From: JAXGPF01 sp964463985
Lineage (GTDB): Bacteria; Verrucomicrobiota; Kiritimatiellia; JAAZAB01
Assembly: GCA_964463985.1 (NCBI GenBank)
Contig: CAYXEK010000007.1
Coordinates: forward strand, 18,730-82,729
Reading direction: 5' to 3'
Length of the DNA stretch: 64,000 nucleotides
Positions 8,784 to 17,744 of this stretch are shown here, piece by piece. The position numbers and the translations under genes are program-made. Each line of letters starts with the position of its first letter. The first letter of the stretch is position 1. The notes beneath the pieces are model-generated. The model was not told the DNA's origin and did no database searches. It was given only the letters and a program-made list of their open reading frames with translations.

Positions 8784-8862
8784 CCGCATGCGATGAACGG
8801 GTGCGCTTTCCGCTTGAGGCGGGTTGCGTCCGCAAACTGTTGACAGACCCTGAATATTGCGC

Positions 8863-8892
8863 TTGCCGCGCGCAACACCCAGATACTATATT
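8863..8892 (+). promoter_or_regulatory. Putative promoter of the Wzt-like gene, leaderless arrangement
   Basis: TTGCCG (8863-8868) and TATATT (8887-8892) are separated by 18 bp. The ATG of the ATPase gene begins only 7 nt after the -10, and no clear Shine-Dalgarno is present, so transcription would start at or next to the start codon. Confidence 0.4.
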
Positions 8893-8899
8893 AGCCGGG

Positions 8900-10153
8900 A
8901 TGCAGGGACAAATCACAATTGAGCATGTCGGCAAATCTTACCGGCTCTACCGTTCCACCGGCGACCGTATCCGGGAAGCGTTGCATCCCCGCCGCCGCAA
9001 GTACCACCAATTGTTCAAGGCGCTGGATGACATTTCCTGCGCCGTCCACCCCGGCACCACCCTGGGGGTGATCGGGCGCAACGGCTCGGGCAAATCCACG
9101 CTCTTGAAAATAATCGCCGGCATCATCACTCCCACCCAGGGCCGGGCGCGCGCCGCCGGCCGGCTGGCGGCGCTGCTGGAACTGGGCGCCGGGTTCAACC
9201 CGGAACTGACCGGCCTGGAAAACATTTACTTCAACGGCACCATCATGGGTTACCGGCGCCGCGACATGCGGGCAAAGCTGCCGGAGATAACGGCCTTCGC
9301 CGACATCGGGCCGTATCTCGACCAGCCGGTTAAAACCTATTCCAGCGGCATGTTTGTCCGCCTGGCATTCGCCGTCGCCATCAATGTGGAACCGGATATT
9401 CTGCTGGTGGACGAAGCGCTGGCAGTGGGCGACATTAATTTCCAGGCCCGCTGTTTCCGCAAACTGAACGAATTCCGCCGCAGCGGCCGCACGGTGGTGT
9501 TCGTCACCCACTCGCTGGACACCATTCTGCGGTACTGCGACAAAACCATCGTGCTGGAGCAAGGCCGCAAGGCGGCGGAAGCCGACCCCAAAACAGCGGT
9601 GGATGCCTACAAGCAACTGATGGCCGAGCGCGATCAGCGCCGGATCGCCCCGGCCCCGACGGCAGCCGCCGCCCCGGCGCAGGCATACCGCGGCCATTTC
9701 CAGCGCAATCCGGACACGCTGACCTACGGCAACGGCGCCGCCGATATCGCTGATTTCGGGCTGTTTGACGCAGCCGGGCGCCCGACCCGCTTATTGACCA
9801 GCGGCGAGTTTTGCAGCATCCGCATGGAAGTCGTTTTCCATACCGCATTGACAAATCCGATTTTCGCCTATACCATCAAGGACCTGAAAGGACTGGAACT
9901 TACCGGCGCCAACACGCTCTTCCAGGAAATCGCCACCGGCGAATACCGGCCCGGCCAGCAGGCCCGGGTGCATTTCCGGCAAAGGTTAAACCTGCAGTCC
10001 GGCCGGTATGCGCTTTCGCTGGGCTGCACCGGCATGCACGGCGACACCCTGCTGGTTTACCAGCGGCTGTACGACGTGCTCCTGTTCGAAGTCGCCGCCC
10101 CCCGGCCGGTGGTGGGATTGTTCGATCCGGAAACGCAAATTGAAATCACATGA
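8900..10153 (+). CDS. ABC transporter ATP-binding protein, Wzt-like polysaccharide exporter
   Basis: This 417-residue ATPase has Walker A GRNGSGKST (59-67), the signature YSSGMFVRLAFA, Walker B ILLVDEALAVGD and the switch histidine in VFVTHS. The extra C-terminal domain from about residue 275 (YGNGAADIADFGLFD onwards) matches the Wzt C-terminal fold, which recognises the end of O-antigen chains. The frame is open back to a TTG overlapping the hisC stop, but the family begins with a sequence like MQGQITIEHVGKSY, so ATG 8900 is chosen. The partner permease (Wzm) is not in the window. The methyltransferase and gmhA downstream support a surface-polysaccharide role. Confidence 0.9.
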   Translation: MQGQITIEHVGKSYRLYRSTGDRIREALHPRRRKYHQLFKALDDISCAVHPGTTLGVIGRNGSGKSTLLKIIAGIITPTQGRARAAGRLAALLELGAGFNPELTGLENIYFNGTIMGYRRRDMRAKLPEITAFADIGPYLDQPVKTYSSGMFVRLAFAVAINVEPDILLVDEALAVGDINFQARCFRKLNEFRRSGRTVVFVTHSLDTILRYCDKTIVLEQGRKAAEADPKTAVDAYKQLMAERDQRRIAPAPTAAAAPAQAYRGHFQRNPDTLTYGNGAADIADFGLFDAAGRPTRLLTSGEFCSIRMEVVFHTALTNPIFAYTIKDLKGLELTGANTLFQEIATGEYRPGQQARVHFRQRLNLQSGRYALSLGCTGMHGDTLLVYQRLYDVLLFEVAAPRPVVGLFDPETQIEIT

Positions 10154-10165
10154 GCGAACTGCAAA

Positions 10166-11077
10166 ATGGCGATGCTGGATACAACCTGCTATAAAGGCGC
10201 GGATGCCTATACCGACGGTCCGATCGAGGACGAGTTGCTGGCGCTGGCCGGCGCCGGGCCGGTGACGCCGGATATGCTGGCCCGCGACAACCGCTGGCCG
10301 GTGCTTTGCCACTTCGCCCCCGAACGGCGCAATCTGCTGGAATGGTTTCCATTCAATCCCGCCGGGCGTCTGCTGGAAGTCGGCGCCGGATGCGGGGCTC
10401 TGACCGGCCTGTTTTGCGATAAAGTCGCCGAAGTTCACGCAGCCGAATTGTCGCTCAAACGCAGCCGCATTCTGCAGGCCCGTTACGCCGGCCGCGCCAA
10501 CCTGCGGATTCGGGTGGGAAACGTGCTGGACATGCCGCCGGACGAACGCTTCGACTACATTACGCTGATCGGCGTTCTGGAGTATGCCGCCGCTTTCGTC
10601 CCGGATTCGCGCCCGCACCTGGCGCTGCTGCGGCGGCTGGCTGCACAGCTCAAGCCGGCGGGAACGCTGCTGCTGGCGATTGAAAACAAATTCGGCCTGA
10701 AATATTTTGCCGGCGCCCCGGAAGACCATACCGGCCGCCTCTTTGAGGGGATTGAAGGCTACCCCGGCGCCGGCGCGGCCCGCACTTTCGCGCGGCACGA
10801 GCTGGACCAGCTGCTGGCCCAGGCCGGTTTTGACCGCCGCGATTTTTATTATCCTTATCCCGACTACAAACTCCCGCGGGAAATTTTTTCCGACGCCTGG
10901 CTGCCGCCGCCCCATCATGTCCTGCCGGACGCCCCCAATTACGACCATGAACGCCTGCGCATGCTGAGCGAAACGCGCGCGTGGGAAAACATCATCCGCG
11001 CCGGCTATTTCCCGTTGTTCGCTAATTCCTTCCTGGTGGCGGCCGGGCGGGCGGCGACGCAGCCACGCGGGGATTGA
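10166..11077 (+). CDS. Class I SAM-dependent methyltransferase
   Basis: This 303-residue protein has the SAM-binding motif GRLLEVGAGCGALTGLF, then the acidic residue in VHAAELS and a post-motif FDYITLIGVLEYA. Family members methylate small molecules, glycans or proteins. It sits 12 bp after the Wzt-like gene and overlaps the frame leading to gmhA. Methylation of the exported glycan, for example a chain-terminating methyl group as in some O-antigen systems, is a reasonable inference. The C-terminal LPREIFSDAWLPPPHH region is conserved in methyltransferases linked to glycosyltransferases, but the acceptor is unknown. Confidence 0.85.
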   Translation: MAMLDTTCYKGADAYTDGPIEDELLALAGAGPVTPDMLARDNRWPVLCHFAPERRNLLEWFPFNPAGRLLEVGAGCGALTGLFCDKVAEVHAAELSLKRSRILQARYAGRANLRIRVGNVLDMPPDERFDYITLIGVLEYAAAFVPDSRPHLALLRRLAAQLKPAGTLLLAIENKFGLKYFAGAPEDHTGRLFEGIEGYPGAGAARTFARHELDQLLAQAGFDRRDFYYPYPDYKLPREIFSDAWLPPPHHVLPDAPNYDHERLRMLSETRAWENIIRAGYFPLFANSFLVAAGRAATQPRGD

Positions 11078-11118
11078 TCCCGCGCGGAAAGGGTTGGTAT
11101 GGCAGCCTGGAAAGAAAT

Positions 11119-11775
11119 ATGAAAACGAAAATTCAAGATATGCAAAACCAAATCGCCGCTTCCATTGCGCTCAAACGCCGGCTGCTTGACCGGCCGCGGA
11201 TTCTAACCCGCCTGGCGGAAATGGCGGCGGCGGCAACAGCGGTTTTCCGCGGCGGCGGCCGGCTCCTGCTGGCCGGCAACGGCGGCAGCGCCGCGGACGC
11301 GCAGCATATTGCCGGGGAACTGGTGGGCCGTTTCATGCGCGAGCGGGCGGCCCTGCCTGCCCTGGCGCTTTCCACCGACACTTCCATTCTTACCGCGCTG
11401 GGCAACGATTATGCATTCAACATTGTCTTTGCCCGGCAGGTGGCGGCCCATGGCCGGCGCGGCGACATGTTGCTGGGGATTTCCACATCCGGCAATTCCG
11501 CCAACGTGGTGGAGGCATTGAAAACCGCGCGCGCCATGGGCTTGATCACCGCCGGCCTGACCGGCCGGGGCGGCGGCAGGATGGCGCCGCTCTGCGATTA
11601 TTGCATCAGCATTCCGTCGCGCGATACACCGCGGGTGCAGGAAAGCATGCTGCTGCTGGAACACGTTTTCTGCGGGCTGATCGAGGAGGCAATGTTCCCG
11701 GCGGCGGGGCCAAAACCGCGCGCCAGCCGCCAGCCCCGGCGGAAAGCGGCGGCGCGCCGCTCCCGGAGTCACTGA
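11119..11775 (+). CDS. gmhA: Phosphoheptose isomerase (SIS domain)
   Basis: This 218-residue protein converts sedoheptulose 7-phosphate to D-glycero-D-manno-heptose 7-phosphate, the first step of heptose supply for lipopolysaccharide. It has the hallmark LLAGNGGSAADAQHIAGE, the SIS phosphate-binding loop GISTSGNSANV and the C-terminal QESMLLLEHVFCGLIEE, which carries the catalytic glutamate and histidine. The ATG at 11119 follows a GGAAAG ribosome site; an upstream in-frame start at 11074 lacks one. The last about 25 residues are a basic, proline-rich tail absent from typical GmhA. The stop overlaps the convergent obgE stop (TCACTGA). Confidence 0.93.
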   Translation: MKTKIQDMQNQIAASIALKRRLLDRPRILTRLAEMAAAATAVFRGGGRLLLAGNGGSAADAQHIAGELVGRFMRERAALPALALSTDTSILTALGNDYAFNIVFARQVAAHGRRGDMLLGISTSGNSANVVEALKTARAMGLITAGLTGRGGGRMAPLCDYCISIPSRDTPRVQESMLLLEHVFCGLIEEAMFPAAGPKPRASRQPRRKAAARRSRSH

Positions 11776-12800
11776 TCCGCGGGCCGGCTCCACATCAAAT
11801 CATGCATGGCCTGGCGCAATTCCGCGAGCCCTGATCCCGCGCGGGCGGAGATGGGTATGGGCTGCCGGCCGGTCAGGCGCCGGAATTCCCCTAGGTTGGC
11901 CGCGGCCTCGGGCAGGTCCATTTTATTGGCCGCCACCAGCATTGGGCGCTGCAGCAAATCGGCGCGGTAGAGGCGCAGTTCTTCCAGCAGATTGCGGCAG
12001 TCATCCGCCGGCGACCGCCCTTCCGTACCGGCCATGTCGAGCACCAACAACAAGGCGCGGGCCCGTTCCACGTGGCGCAAAAATGCCGTGCCCAGGCCCG
12101 CGCCGGCGTGGGCGCCGGGTATCAAGCCGGGGATGTCCACCACCCGCAATTCGCGGTACGCCGCCTCGTATTTGACCGTGCCGATCACCGGGTTCAGCGT
12201 GGTAAAGGGATAAGCGGCAATGCGCGGATGAGCATGGCTGATTTTGCCGAGCAACGTTGACTTGCCGGCGTTGGGGAAACCGATCAAACCGATATCCGCG
12301 ATGATTTTAAGATCGAAGCGGATTTGCCTGGTTTCGCCGGGAGCGCCGCTGGTATGCTCGCGCGGCGCCTGATGCGTGCTGGTCTTCCAATGGCAATTGC
12401 CCAGGCCGCCCCGGCCGCCGGCCGCCACTTGCAGCCGGGCGCCGTCTTCCAGCAGGGCGCCCATGCTGGCGTCCGCATCCAGGTCGCGGACTTCCGTGCC
12501 GCATGGAACCTTGATCGTCAAATCGCGGCCGTTGCGGCCATGCTGCTGCTTACCCCGTCCGGGCTCGCCGTCCCCCGCGCGCTGCAGGGGCTGGAAATAC
12601 AAGGCTATCAAGGAGTCAACGTTGCGGTCGGCCTCGGCAAACACATGCCCGCCGCGTCCTCCATCGCCGCCGTCGGGACCGCCGCGCGGCACAAATTTTT
12701 CGCGGCGGAAACTGGCGCAACCATCGCCGCCGGCGCCGGCGACAACGCGCGCCGCGGCAGAATCAACGAATTTATGGCTTTTTAACCTGCGGGGGCACAC
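11769..12800 (-). CDS. obgE: Obg family GTPase
   Basis: This 343-residue ribosome-associated GTPase has an N-terminal glycine-rich Obg fold (GAGGDGCASFRREKFVPRGG, residues 22-41, then GGPDGGDGGRGG) and a G domain with P-loop GFPNAGKST (174-182), switch DIPG (222-225), NKMD and ISARAGSG. It supports late 50S assembly and the stringent response. The start is a GTG at 12800, inside the last 19 bp of rpmA. No other in-frame start gives the conserved KFVD N-terminus, so coupling to rpmA is likely. The optional OCT domain is absent. The order rplU-rpmA-obgE is the classic bacterial arrangement. Confidence 0.95.
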   Translation of the reverse strand: MCPRRLKSHKFVDSAAARVVAGAGGDGCASFRREKFVPRGGPDGGDGGRGGHVFAEADRNVDSLIALYFQPLQRAGDGEPGRGKQQHGRNGRDLTIKVPCGTEVRDLDADASMGALLEDGARLQVAAGGRGGLGNCHWKTSTHQAPREHTSGAPGETRQIRFDLKIIADIGLIGFPNAGKSTLLGKISHAHPRIAAYPFTTLNPVIGTVKYEAAYRELRVVDIPGLIPGAHAGAGLGTAFLRHVERARALLLVLDMAGTEGRSPADDCRNLLEELRLYRADLLQRPMLVAANKMDLPEAAANLGEFRRLTGRQPIPISARAGSGLAELRQAMHDLMWSRPADQ

Positions 12801-13039
12801 GCGTTAATTCGCACCCTTTTGCCGTTCTTTTCAAATTTCACCAGGCCTTCCTGCAGGGCGAACAGGGTGTTGTCGCGCCCCTGTCCGACGCCCAGGCCCG
12901 GCATAATTTTCGTGCCGCGCTGGCGGACGATGATGCTGCCGATTGTCACAAGCTGCCCGTCGAAACATTTCACGCCCAGCCGCCGGCCCGCGCTGTCGCG
13001 TCCATTGCGGGCGCTGCCGCCGCTTTTTTTCGTTGCCAT
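12782..13039 (-). CDS. rpmA: 50S ribosomal protein L27
   Basis: This 85-residue protein has the complete L27 family pattern MATKKSGGSARNGRDS, RLGVK, IIVRQRGTK and GRDNTLFAL. Its N-terminal tail reaches the peptidyl-transferase centre. The start is direct (MATKK), without the cleavable extension found in Firmicutes. An unusual detail is TKIMPGLGVG, where most bacteria have histidine in place of methionine in the same loop. It lies 46 bp downstream of rplU. Confidence 0.97.
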   Translation of the reverse strand: MATKKSGGSARNGRDSAGRRLGVKCFDGQLVTIGSIIVRQRGTKIMPGLGVGQGRDNTLFALQEGLVKFEKNGKRVRINACAPAG

Positions 13040-13085
13040 GGCAAAATTTCCCCCGACTGATCCGCGCCGGCGGCGCTGGACCTGG

Positions 13086-13397
13086 TTAAACGCTTTCGAT
13101 TTTCAAGACCGTCTGTTCCTGGCGATGGCCCTGTTTGCGGTTATATCCCTTGCGCCGTTTCTTGCGGTAGGCCACGACCTTGCCGCCGCGCAGGTGCTCC
13201 ACCACCGTCGCAACAACTTCGGCCTGCTCGACATGCGGCCGCCCCACGGTTAAAGTAGCGCCATCCGACACCGCAAGCACCGGTTGGATGGTGATCCGCG
13301 CGCCAACTTCCGCCGGCAAACGCTCTACGCGCAAGGTGTCCGACGCCTGCACCCGGTATTGTTTGCCGCCGGTTTCGACTACTGCATAAGCTTTCAT
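13086..13397 (-). CDS. rplU: 50S ribosomal protein L21
   Basis: This 103-residue protein carries the L21 signature MKAYAVVETGGKQYRVQ, then the conserved C-terminal KKRRKGYNRKQGHRQ, where the RRKGY..K..GHRQ motif is diagnostic. ATG 13397 is chosen because it follows GGGAGTG at the right distance and gives the family's usual N-terminus; the frame stays open further upstream. It is the first gene of rplU-rpmA-obgE. The upstream 277 bp to the divergent membrane-protein gene show no clear leader structure. Confidence 0.97.
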   Translation of the reverse strand: MKAYAVVETGGKQYRVQASDTLRVERLPAEVGARITIQPVLAVSDGATLTVGRPHVEQAEVVATVVEHLRGGKVVAYRKKRRKGYNRKQGHRQEQTVLKIESV

Positions 13398-13674
13398 GGT
13401 CACTCCCGCTTGGTTCCGCCTGGGCGGCGGCATGCAAACACGACATGGCCGCAATGAAACGCCGACGCCTGATCCGCGTCCCGGCGAAACTCGCGGACGC
13501 AGCCGGCCGCGCCCGGTTGCAAACTCTCCGCCGCGTCATTCAGTAAAAAACAAAAGTTAGCAAAACGGCGGGAAATGTCAATTGTGAAAATTTTGTTGCT
13601 TTGCCGGCGGGAAACCGTATCTTGTCCAACACCGGCGTCCGGGTTGTCCCGCATTACTTTACAGATCCCACAGC

Positions 13675-14172
13675 ATGAGTCCATTTGCACATGTCGCTGT
13701 TTCCACCGCGCTGGGAGGCGCCGTCTGGCTGGCGTTGAAATCTTTCCCGGCGGGGCTGGCCTGCCTGCTGGCGGGGGTGCTGGTGGACCTGGACCACCTG
13801 CTGGATTACGTTTACAATTACGGCTGGCGCCCGCGCGCCGGCCATTTCCTCCGGACCTTCAAAAACGACATTCTGCGCCGCATCATAGTTTTGCTGCATT
13901 CCTGGGAACTGGCGCCCCTGGCGGCGCTGGCGGTCTGGCGCAGCGGCTGGCACCCGGTCGGCATCGGCCTGCTGACGGGCGCGGTGGCGCACCTGGCGTT
14001 GGACCAGATGTTCAACCGCCATAATCCGCTGGCCTATTTTTTAACGTACCGGATTTACCACCGGTTTGCCGGCCGCCCGTTTTACGGCCGGGATGAATAC
14101 CGGCGCCGCCTGCGCCGGCTGCGCGCAAACGAAACCAGCCGGCGGAACAATCCGCCGCCAACGACCGCTTGA
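13675..14172 (+). CDS. YdjM/DUF457-like membrane protein
   Basis: This 165-residue protein has three or four hydrophobic segments, and polar residues in them fit the YdjM-like metal-dependent hydrolase family: SPFAHVAVSTALGG at the N-terminus, LAGVLVDLDHLLDYVY in the middle, and VAHLALDQMFNRHNP. The D-x-D-H and H-x-x-x-D groups are the likely metal ligands. Known members are inner-membrane proteins of unclear function. The C-terminal tail is basic (RRRLRRLRANETSRRNN). It lies 79 bp upstream of the creatininase-family gene on the same strand. Confidence 0.7.
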   Translation: MSPFAHVAVSTALGGAVWLALKSFPAGLACLLAGVLVDLDHLLDYVYNYGWRPRAGHFLRTFKNDILRRIIVLLHSWELAPLAALAVWRSGWHPVGIGLLTGAVAHLALDQMFNRHNPLAYFLTYRIYHRFAGRPFYGRDEYRRRLRRLRANETSRRNNPPPTTA

Positions 14173-14251
14173 CCGCTTCCGTAAAAATCTTGAAACCAAC
14201 CCGTTGCGGACAGTCAAAGAAACTGAAATCAAACACAACAGGAGCGGCGGC

Positions 14252-15454
14252 ATGCGCGATAAACGCAAATACGAAGAACTGTTTCCGGAAGAATTCATGG
14301 AAATCATGGCGCAGCGTCCGATCTGTTACTGGGCCTGCGGACCAATGGAATATCACGGGCTGCAGAATACGCTGGGCATTGACCCGGCCAAGGCGTATGA
14401 AATCTGCCTGCGCGCGGCAAAAATCAGCGGCGGCATAGTGTTTCCGATGGTGCCGTTTGCGCCGGGCGGCGCCCCGCCATCGCTGAAACGGGCCCAATTG
14501 CGTCCGCTGAACCCGTCGTTGTCGCCTTCCCTGATGACCTGCGTGGATACATGCGAGCGGCTCTACGTGGAGCTGTTCGAGTCGCTGGCCGACATGGGAT
14601 TCAAAGTCTGCCTGGCTTTCGGCGGGCATGGACCGGCCGGCGCCCTGCTGAAGAAAATCGAATGCGCCCTGGACGGGCGCATGGACAACATGCTTTTTGC
14701 CACCTATACCAGCACCACTTTCATTGATCAAGCGGTGTACGCCCTCGGCGCGAAGATGTTCGGCCATGGCGGCATGTGGGAAACCTCGATGAATATGGCC
14801 GTCAACCCTGCCTTCGTGGATTTGTCCAGGACCGACGGACCGGCCGGCGGCTGGCCGGCATACCCGGGGTTCGAAAAATATCCGGACGAATTAAGGGAAG
14901 CCGTCATGCATTCCAACCTGCCATTCGGCAATCAATTGATTGATGTTTCCGCCCGGGCCATGGCGGAGATTGCGTCTACGCTCCTGCAAACAGGGAAGTT
15001 GACGCATCCGGGAAATGTGATTGCCATGCGAATCGGCCCGGCGCGTGAATTGTCCGGCGCTTTGTCCGGCCTGCCCTGCCCGGACCCGGCCGAGACAGCC
15101 GCGTATCCCGAGCGGATTTTCCGCAAAACGCTGTGTTCGCTGCCGGAATTTAAAAATCTTTTCCAGGGGCGGCCTCTTTTCGCAATCCTGGCTTTCGACC
15201 TGGAAGGCGGGCATGCCCCGGACCGGACGCTTGGATTCGACTACGACGCGCCGATCAAGGTCTGGATTGACGGCCAAACCTGCCTCGTGGACGAGGCCGG
15301 CACACCGCCGATGTCCGCCCGGAACGGCCGTCCGAAAAAATCCGTCTCAATTCCGCCGGCCGGGGGCCGGCAGTCGGTGACGGTGGCCCTGGTGTCGCGG
15401 CAAGGCGCGCCGCCGAACATCCGGATATGGCTGCCGGGGTGGGACCATGTTTAA
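14252..15454 (+). CDS. Creatininase family amidohydrolase
   Basis: This 400-residue protein has the creatininase-family metal-binding pattern: Glu and His in GPMEYHGLQ, Asp in IDPAKAYE and the AFGGHGPAG loop, equivalent to the usual NGHGGN. Members hydrolyse creatinine, FAPy compounds (ArfB) or mycofactocin-precursor peptides (MftE); the substrate is not evident here. The length exceeds the usual roughly 250 residues because of a C-terminal beta-rich domain from about residue 290 (PLFAILAFDLEGGHAPD onwards). The ATG at 14252 follows AACAGGAG and is preferred to an upstream start that lies inside the membrane-protein gene. It overlaps the next gene by 8 bp. Confidence 0.85.
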   Translation: MRDKRKYEELFPEEFMEIMAQRPICYWACGPMEYHGLQNTLGIDPAKAYEICLRAAKISGGIVFPMVPFAPGGAPPSLKRAQLRPLNPSLSPSLMTCVDTCERLYVELFESLADMGFKVCLAFGGHGPAGALLKKIECALDGRMDNMLFATYTSTTFIDQAVYALGAKMFGHGGMWETSMNMAVNPAFVDLSRTDGPAGGWPAYPGFEKYPDELREAVMHSNLPFGNQLIDVSARAMAEIASTLLQTGKLTHPGNVIAMRIGPARELSGALSGLPCPDPAETAAYPERIFRKTLCSLPEFKNLFQGRPLFAILAFDLEGGHAPDRTLGFDYDAPIKVWIDGQTCLVDEAGTPPMSARNGRPKKSVSIPPAGGRQSVTVALVSRQGAPPNIRIWLPGWDHV

Positions 15455-17693
15455 CTCGAAACTCATCCAGGACAGGTTGCGCCGCGCCAATGCGGATCCG
15501 CTGCGGCGGGGACGGCTGGATCCGCATCGCGGGATTGTTTTGGACCAGGCGGCCACCCCGGCGGAGCACGAAATAGCGCTTGCCGGCCGCTGGCGCGTGG
15601 AATGCCGCGGTCTTGACCGGGATGCCGCGGCGGCGCTGACCGATGATTTCAGCGATTTTCTGCGGCGGATGCAGGTGGCGGTAACGGACAGCGCGGAGCA
15701 GGCGGTGGTATTCCATCTGGACCCCGGCCTGAATCCGCGCGATTGCCGGCATGAATGCCGGCCGGGATTGATCGCCATAGAAGGCGGCGGCACTTCCGGC
15801 CTCTGGGCCGGCGCGGCCTGGGCGGAGTGGGAAATGCGCCGCCGGCATGCCGCCATCATGCCGGCGGGCCGGATCGAACGGCGGGCCTTGTGGAACGAGC
15901 AGATCAGCCAGGGGCCCTGGGGCGGAAATTTCTCGGTGCCGGATTTTTCCCCGGAGTTTCTCGCCGACGATGGATTCCGCTTGTATGCCCATTATGGTGT
16001 AAACAGCATGATGATTTACGGAGATTTGCTGTTTTACGCCAACACCCGGATTTTGCCGGAGCTGAATTGCCCGGATTACGAAAGGAACATCGCCATGCTC
16101 CGCGATGCCGCGCGGCGGGCCGCCCGTTACGGCGTCGGCTTCGCTTACCTGCCGGTCGGCCCCAAGTTGCGCGGCGATCATCCCGTTTTCAAAAACCATC
16201 CGGAAACCCGCGGCACCAGCCTGCATGACAGGGACATATATTGCCTTTGCTCTTCCAACCGGCTGGTGCTGGATTTTTACGCGGAAATATTCGCCAACCT
16301 GGCGCGCGAAGTGCCGGAATTGCACGGATTCATACTGATCGTCGGCGGCGAAAGTTTCTACCATTGCCGCATGTGGGTGAATGTCAAACATCCCTGCCCC
16401 GTTTGTTACCGGCGCGATCCGGAGGAAATGCTGGCGGGACTGATCGCGCCGATTTGCCAGGCCGTGAAAGCCGCGCGGCCGCAAACTTACGTGGCGGTCT
16501 GGCAGTATAATCCGACTCCTTGCATGCGGCAACAGGGCTTGGATCTGATTTCCCGGCTGCCGGCGGAGGCGGCGGTATTCCACCAGATTGACAAAGGGGC
16601 AACGCTGCACAAGGCCGGTTACAGCAAAAAAATCTGGGATTACAGCATAGACTTCAACGGCATCGCGGAATTGACCGCTGAATACGCAGCGGCGGCGCGG
16701 CGCCACGGCCATCCGTTTTTCGTTAAAACTGAAACCGGCACCGGCCTGGAACTGATCCAGTTTCCCGGCGTGCCGGCCATGCAAAGGCTGGCAGACAAGT
16801 GGCTGAACGTGCGCGCCCTGCAACCGGCCGGCGTGCATCAGGCCTGGATTTTCTTCGGCATGTGCGGCACGCGCGCGGAAATGCTGGGTCTTTGGGCGGC
16901 ATACCGGCCGGACCTGCCCCGCGATAAATTCCTGGAACAACTCGCCGCCCGCGATTTCGGCGCGGAATCCGTCGCGCCGGTAATGCAGGCCTGGTCGTCA
17001 ATGAGCCAGGCCATGGGTCATTTGCCGGCCATCCCGGCCTATTACGCCGGACCCGGTTTTCTGGGACCGGCGCATCCGCTGGCGCCGCGGTCAGACGCAA
17101 AAATCCCGGATGTGTTTTACGCCAATCTTTACTATCTCATGGAAGGCGATGAAACCTTTTCCGGCAAGCAGTTGGGCGCCAGCGCACGGGTGTGCCTGGC
17201 GATGAACCGGCTGGAACGGCGTTTCTTCCCCGGGCTTGCGCTCGATGATCCAGCGGCTGATTTATGGGCCGTATTGGAAGCCGAATACTACGCCGCCGCG
17301 GATGCCGGACGGCGGGCATGGGAATTGCTCCGGGCGGCCGGGGAGCAGGCGCGCCTGCCGGCGGCGCGCCTGAATCTGGCCGGGGAAACCAACCTGACCG
17401 AGCTGGTATACCGTTCCATTTTGTCCTGCGGCAACACCATCGCGTTTCTGCGCCGGCGCGCGGAGTTTGAAGCGGGCGGCGCGGCGGCGCTGGCGGAAAT
17501 GAACCGCATTGCCGCCGATGAAAAAGCCAACGCGCTGGCCGCCATACCCATCTATCGGAAGGAACCATGGCTGGACCTGGCCTTGCGCCTGGATGGGATA
17601 TTCAGCCGCTGCGAGGACATGATCGCCGAAAAAGTGCGCTGGATAGACGAATGGCAGGCAAGCATATCCGGCGCCGGACGGCGGCAACCTTGA
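15447..17693 (+). CDS. Glycoside-hydrolase-like protein, family unassigned
   Basis: In this 748-residue protein, residues about 80-130 (QAVVFHLDPGLN, GLIAIEGGGTSGLWAGAAWAE) resemble the small alpha/beta N-domain found before the barrel in GH20, GH67 and GH84 enzymes. Then RRALWNEQ starts a probable TIM barrel (RLYAHYGVNSMMIYGDLL, ELHGFILIVGGESFYHC, YVAVWQYNPTP, FFVKTETGTGLELIQ). The acidic residues in GGES and KTET are possible catalytic groups. A helical C-terminal part follows. No signal peptide is seen, so it is probably cytoplasmic. It overlaps the creatininase stop and is likely co-transcribed. The exact family and substrate are unknown to me. Confidence 0.65.
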   Translation: MFNSKLIQDRLRRANADPLRRGRLDPHRGIVLDQAATPAEHEIALAGRWRVECRGLDRDAAAALTDDFSDFLRRMQVAVTDSAEQAVVFHLDPGLNPRDCRHECRPGLIAIEGGGTSGLWAGAAWAEWEMRRRHAAIMPAGRIERRALWNEQISQGPWGGNFSVPDFSPEFLADDGFRLYAHYGVNSMMIYGDLLFYANTRILPELNCPDYERNIAMLRDAARRAARYGVGFAYLPVGPKLRGDHPVFKNHPETRGTSLHDRDIYCLCSSNRLVLDFYAEIFANLAREVPELHGFILIVGGESFYHCRMWVNVKHPCPVCYRRDPEEMLAGLIAPICQAVKAARPQTYVAVWQYNPTPCMRQQGLDLISRLPAEAAVFHQIDKGATLHKAGYSKKIWDYSIDFNGIAELTAEYAAAARRHGHPFFVKTETGTGLELIQFPGVPAMQRLADKWLNVRALQPAGVHQAWIFFGMCGTRAEMLGLWAAYRPDLPRDKFLEQLAARDFGAESVAPVMQAWSSMSQAMGHLPAIPAYYAGPGFLGPAHPLAPRSDAKIPDVFYANLYYLMEGDETFSGKQLGASARVCLAMNRLERRFFPGLALDDPAADLWAVLEAEYYAAADAGRRAWELLRAAGEQARLPAARLNLAGETNLTELVYRSILSCGNTIAFLRRRAEFEAGGAAALAEMNRIAADEKANALAAIPIYRKEPWLDLALRLDGIFSRCEDMIAEKVRWIDEWQASISGAGRRQP

Positions 17694-17744
17694 AATTTTC
17701 CGGGAAACGCGTATACTGCTCCGCGCCAGGACGAGGACCAGCTT

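Noticed and set aside
15255..16940. Antisense open frame of 561 codons over the creatininase and glycosidase-like genes
   Set aside because: It crosses a confirmed gene boundary, has low-complexity Arg/Pro/Ala composition and no family match.
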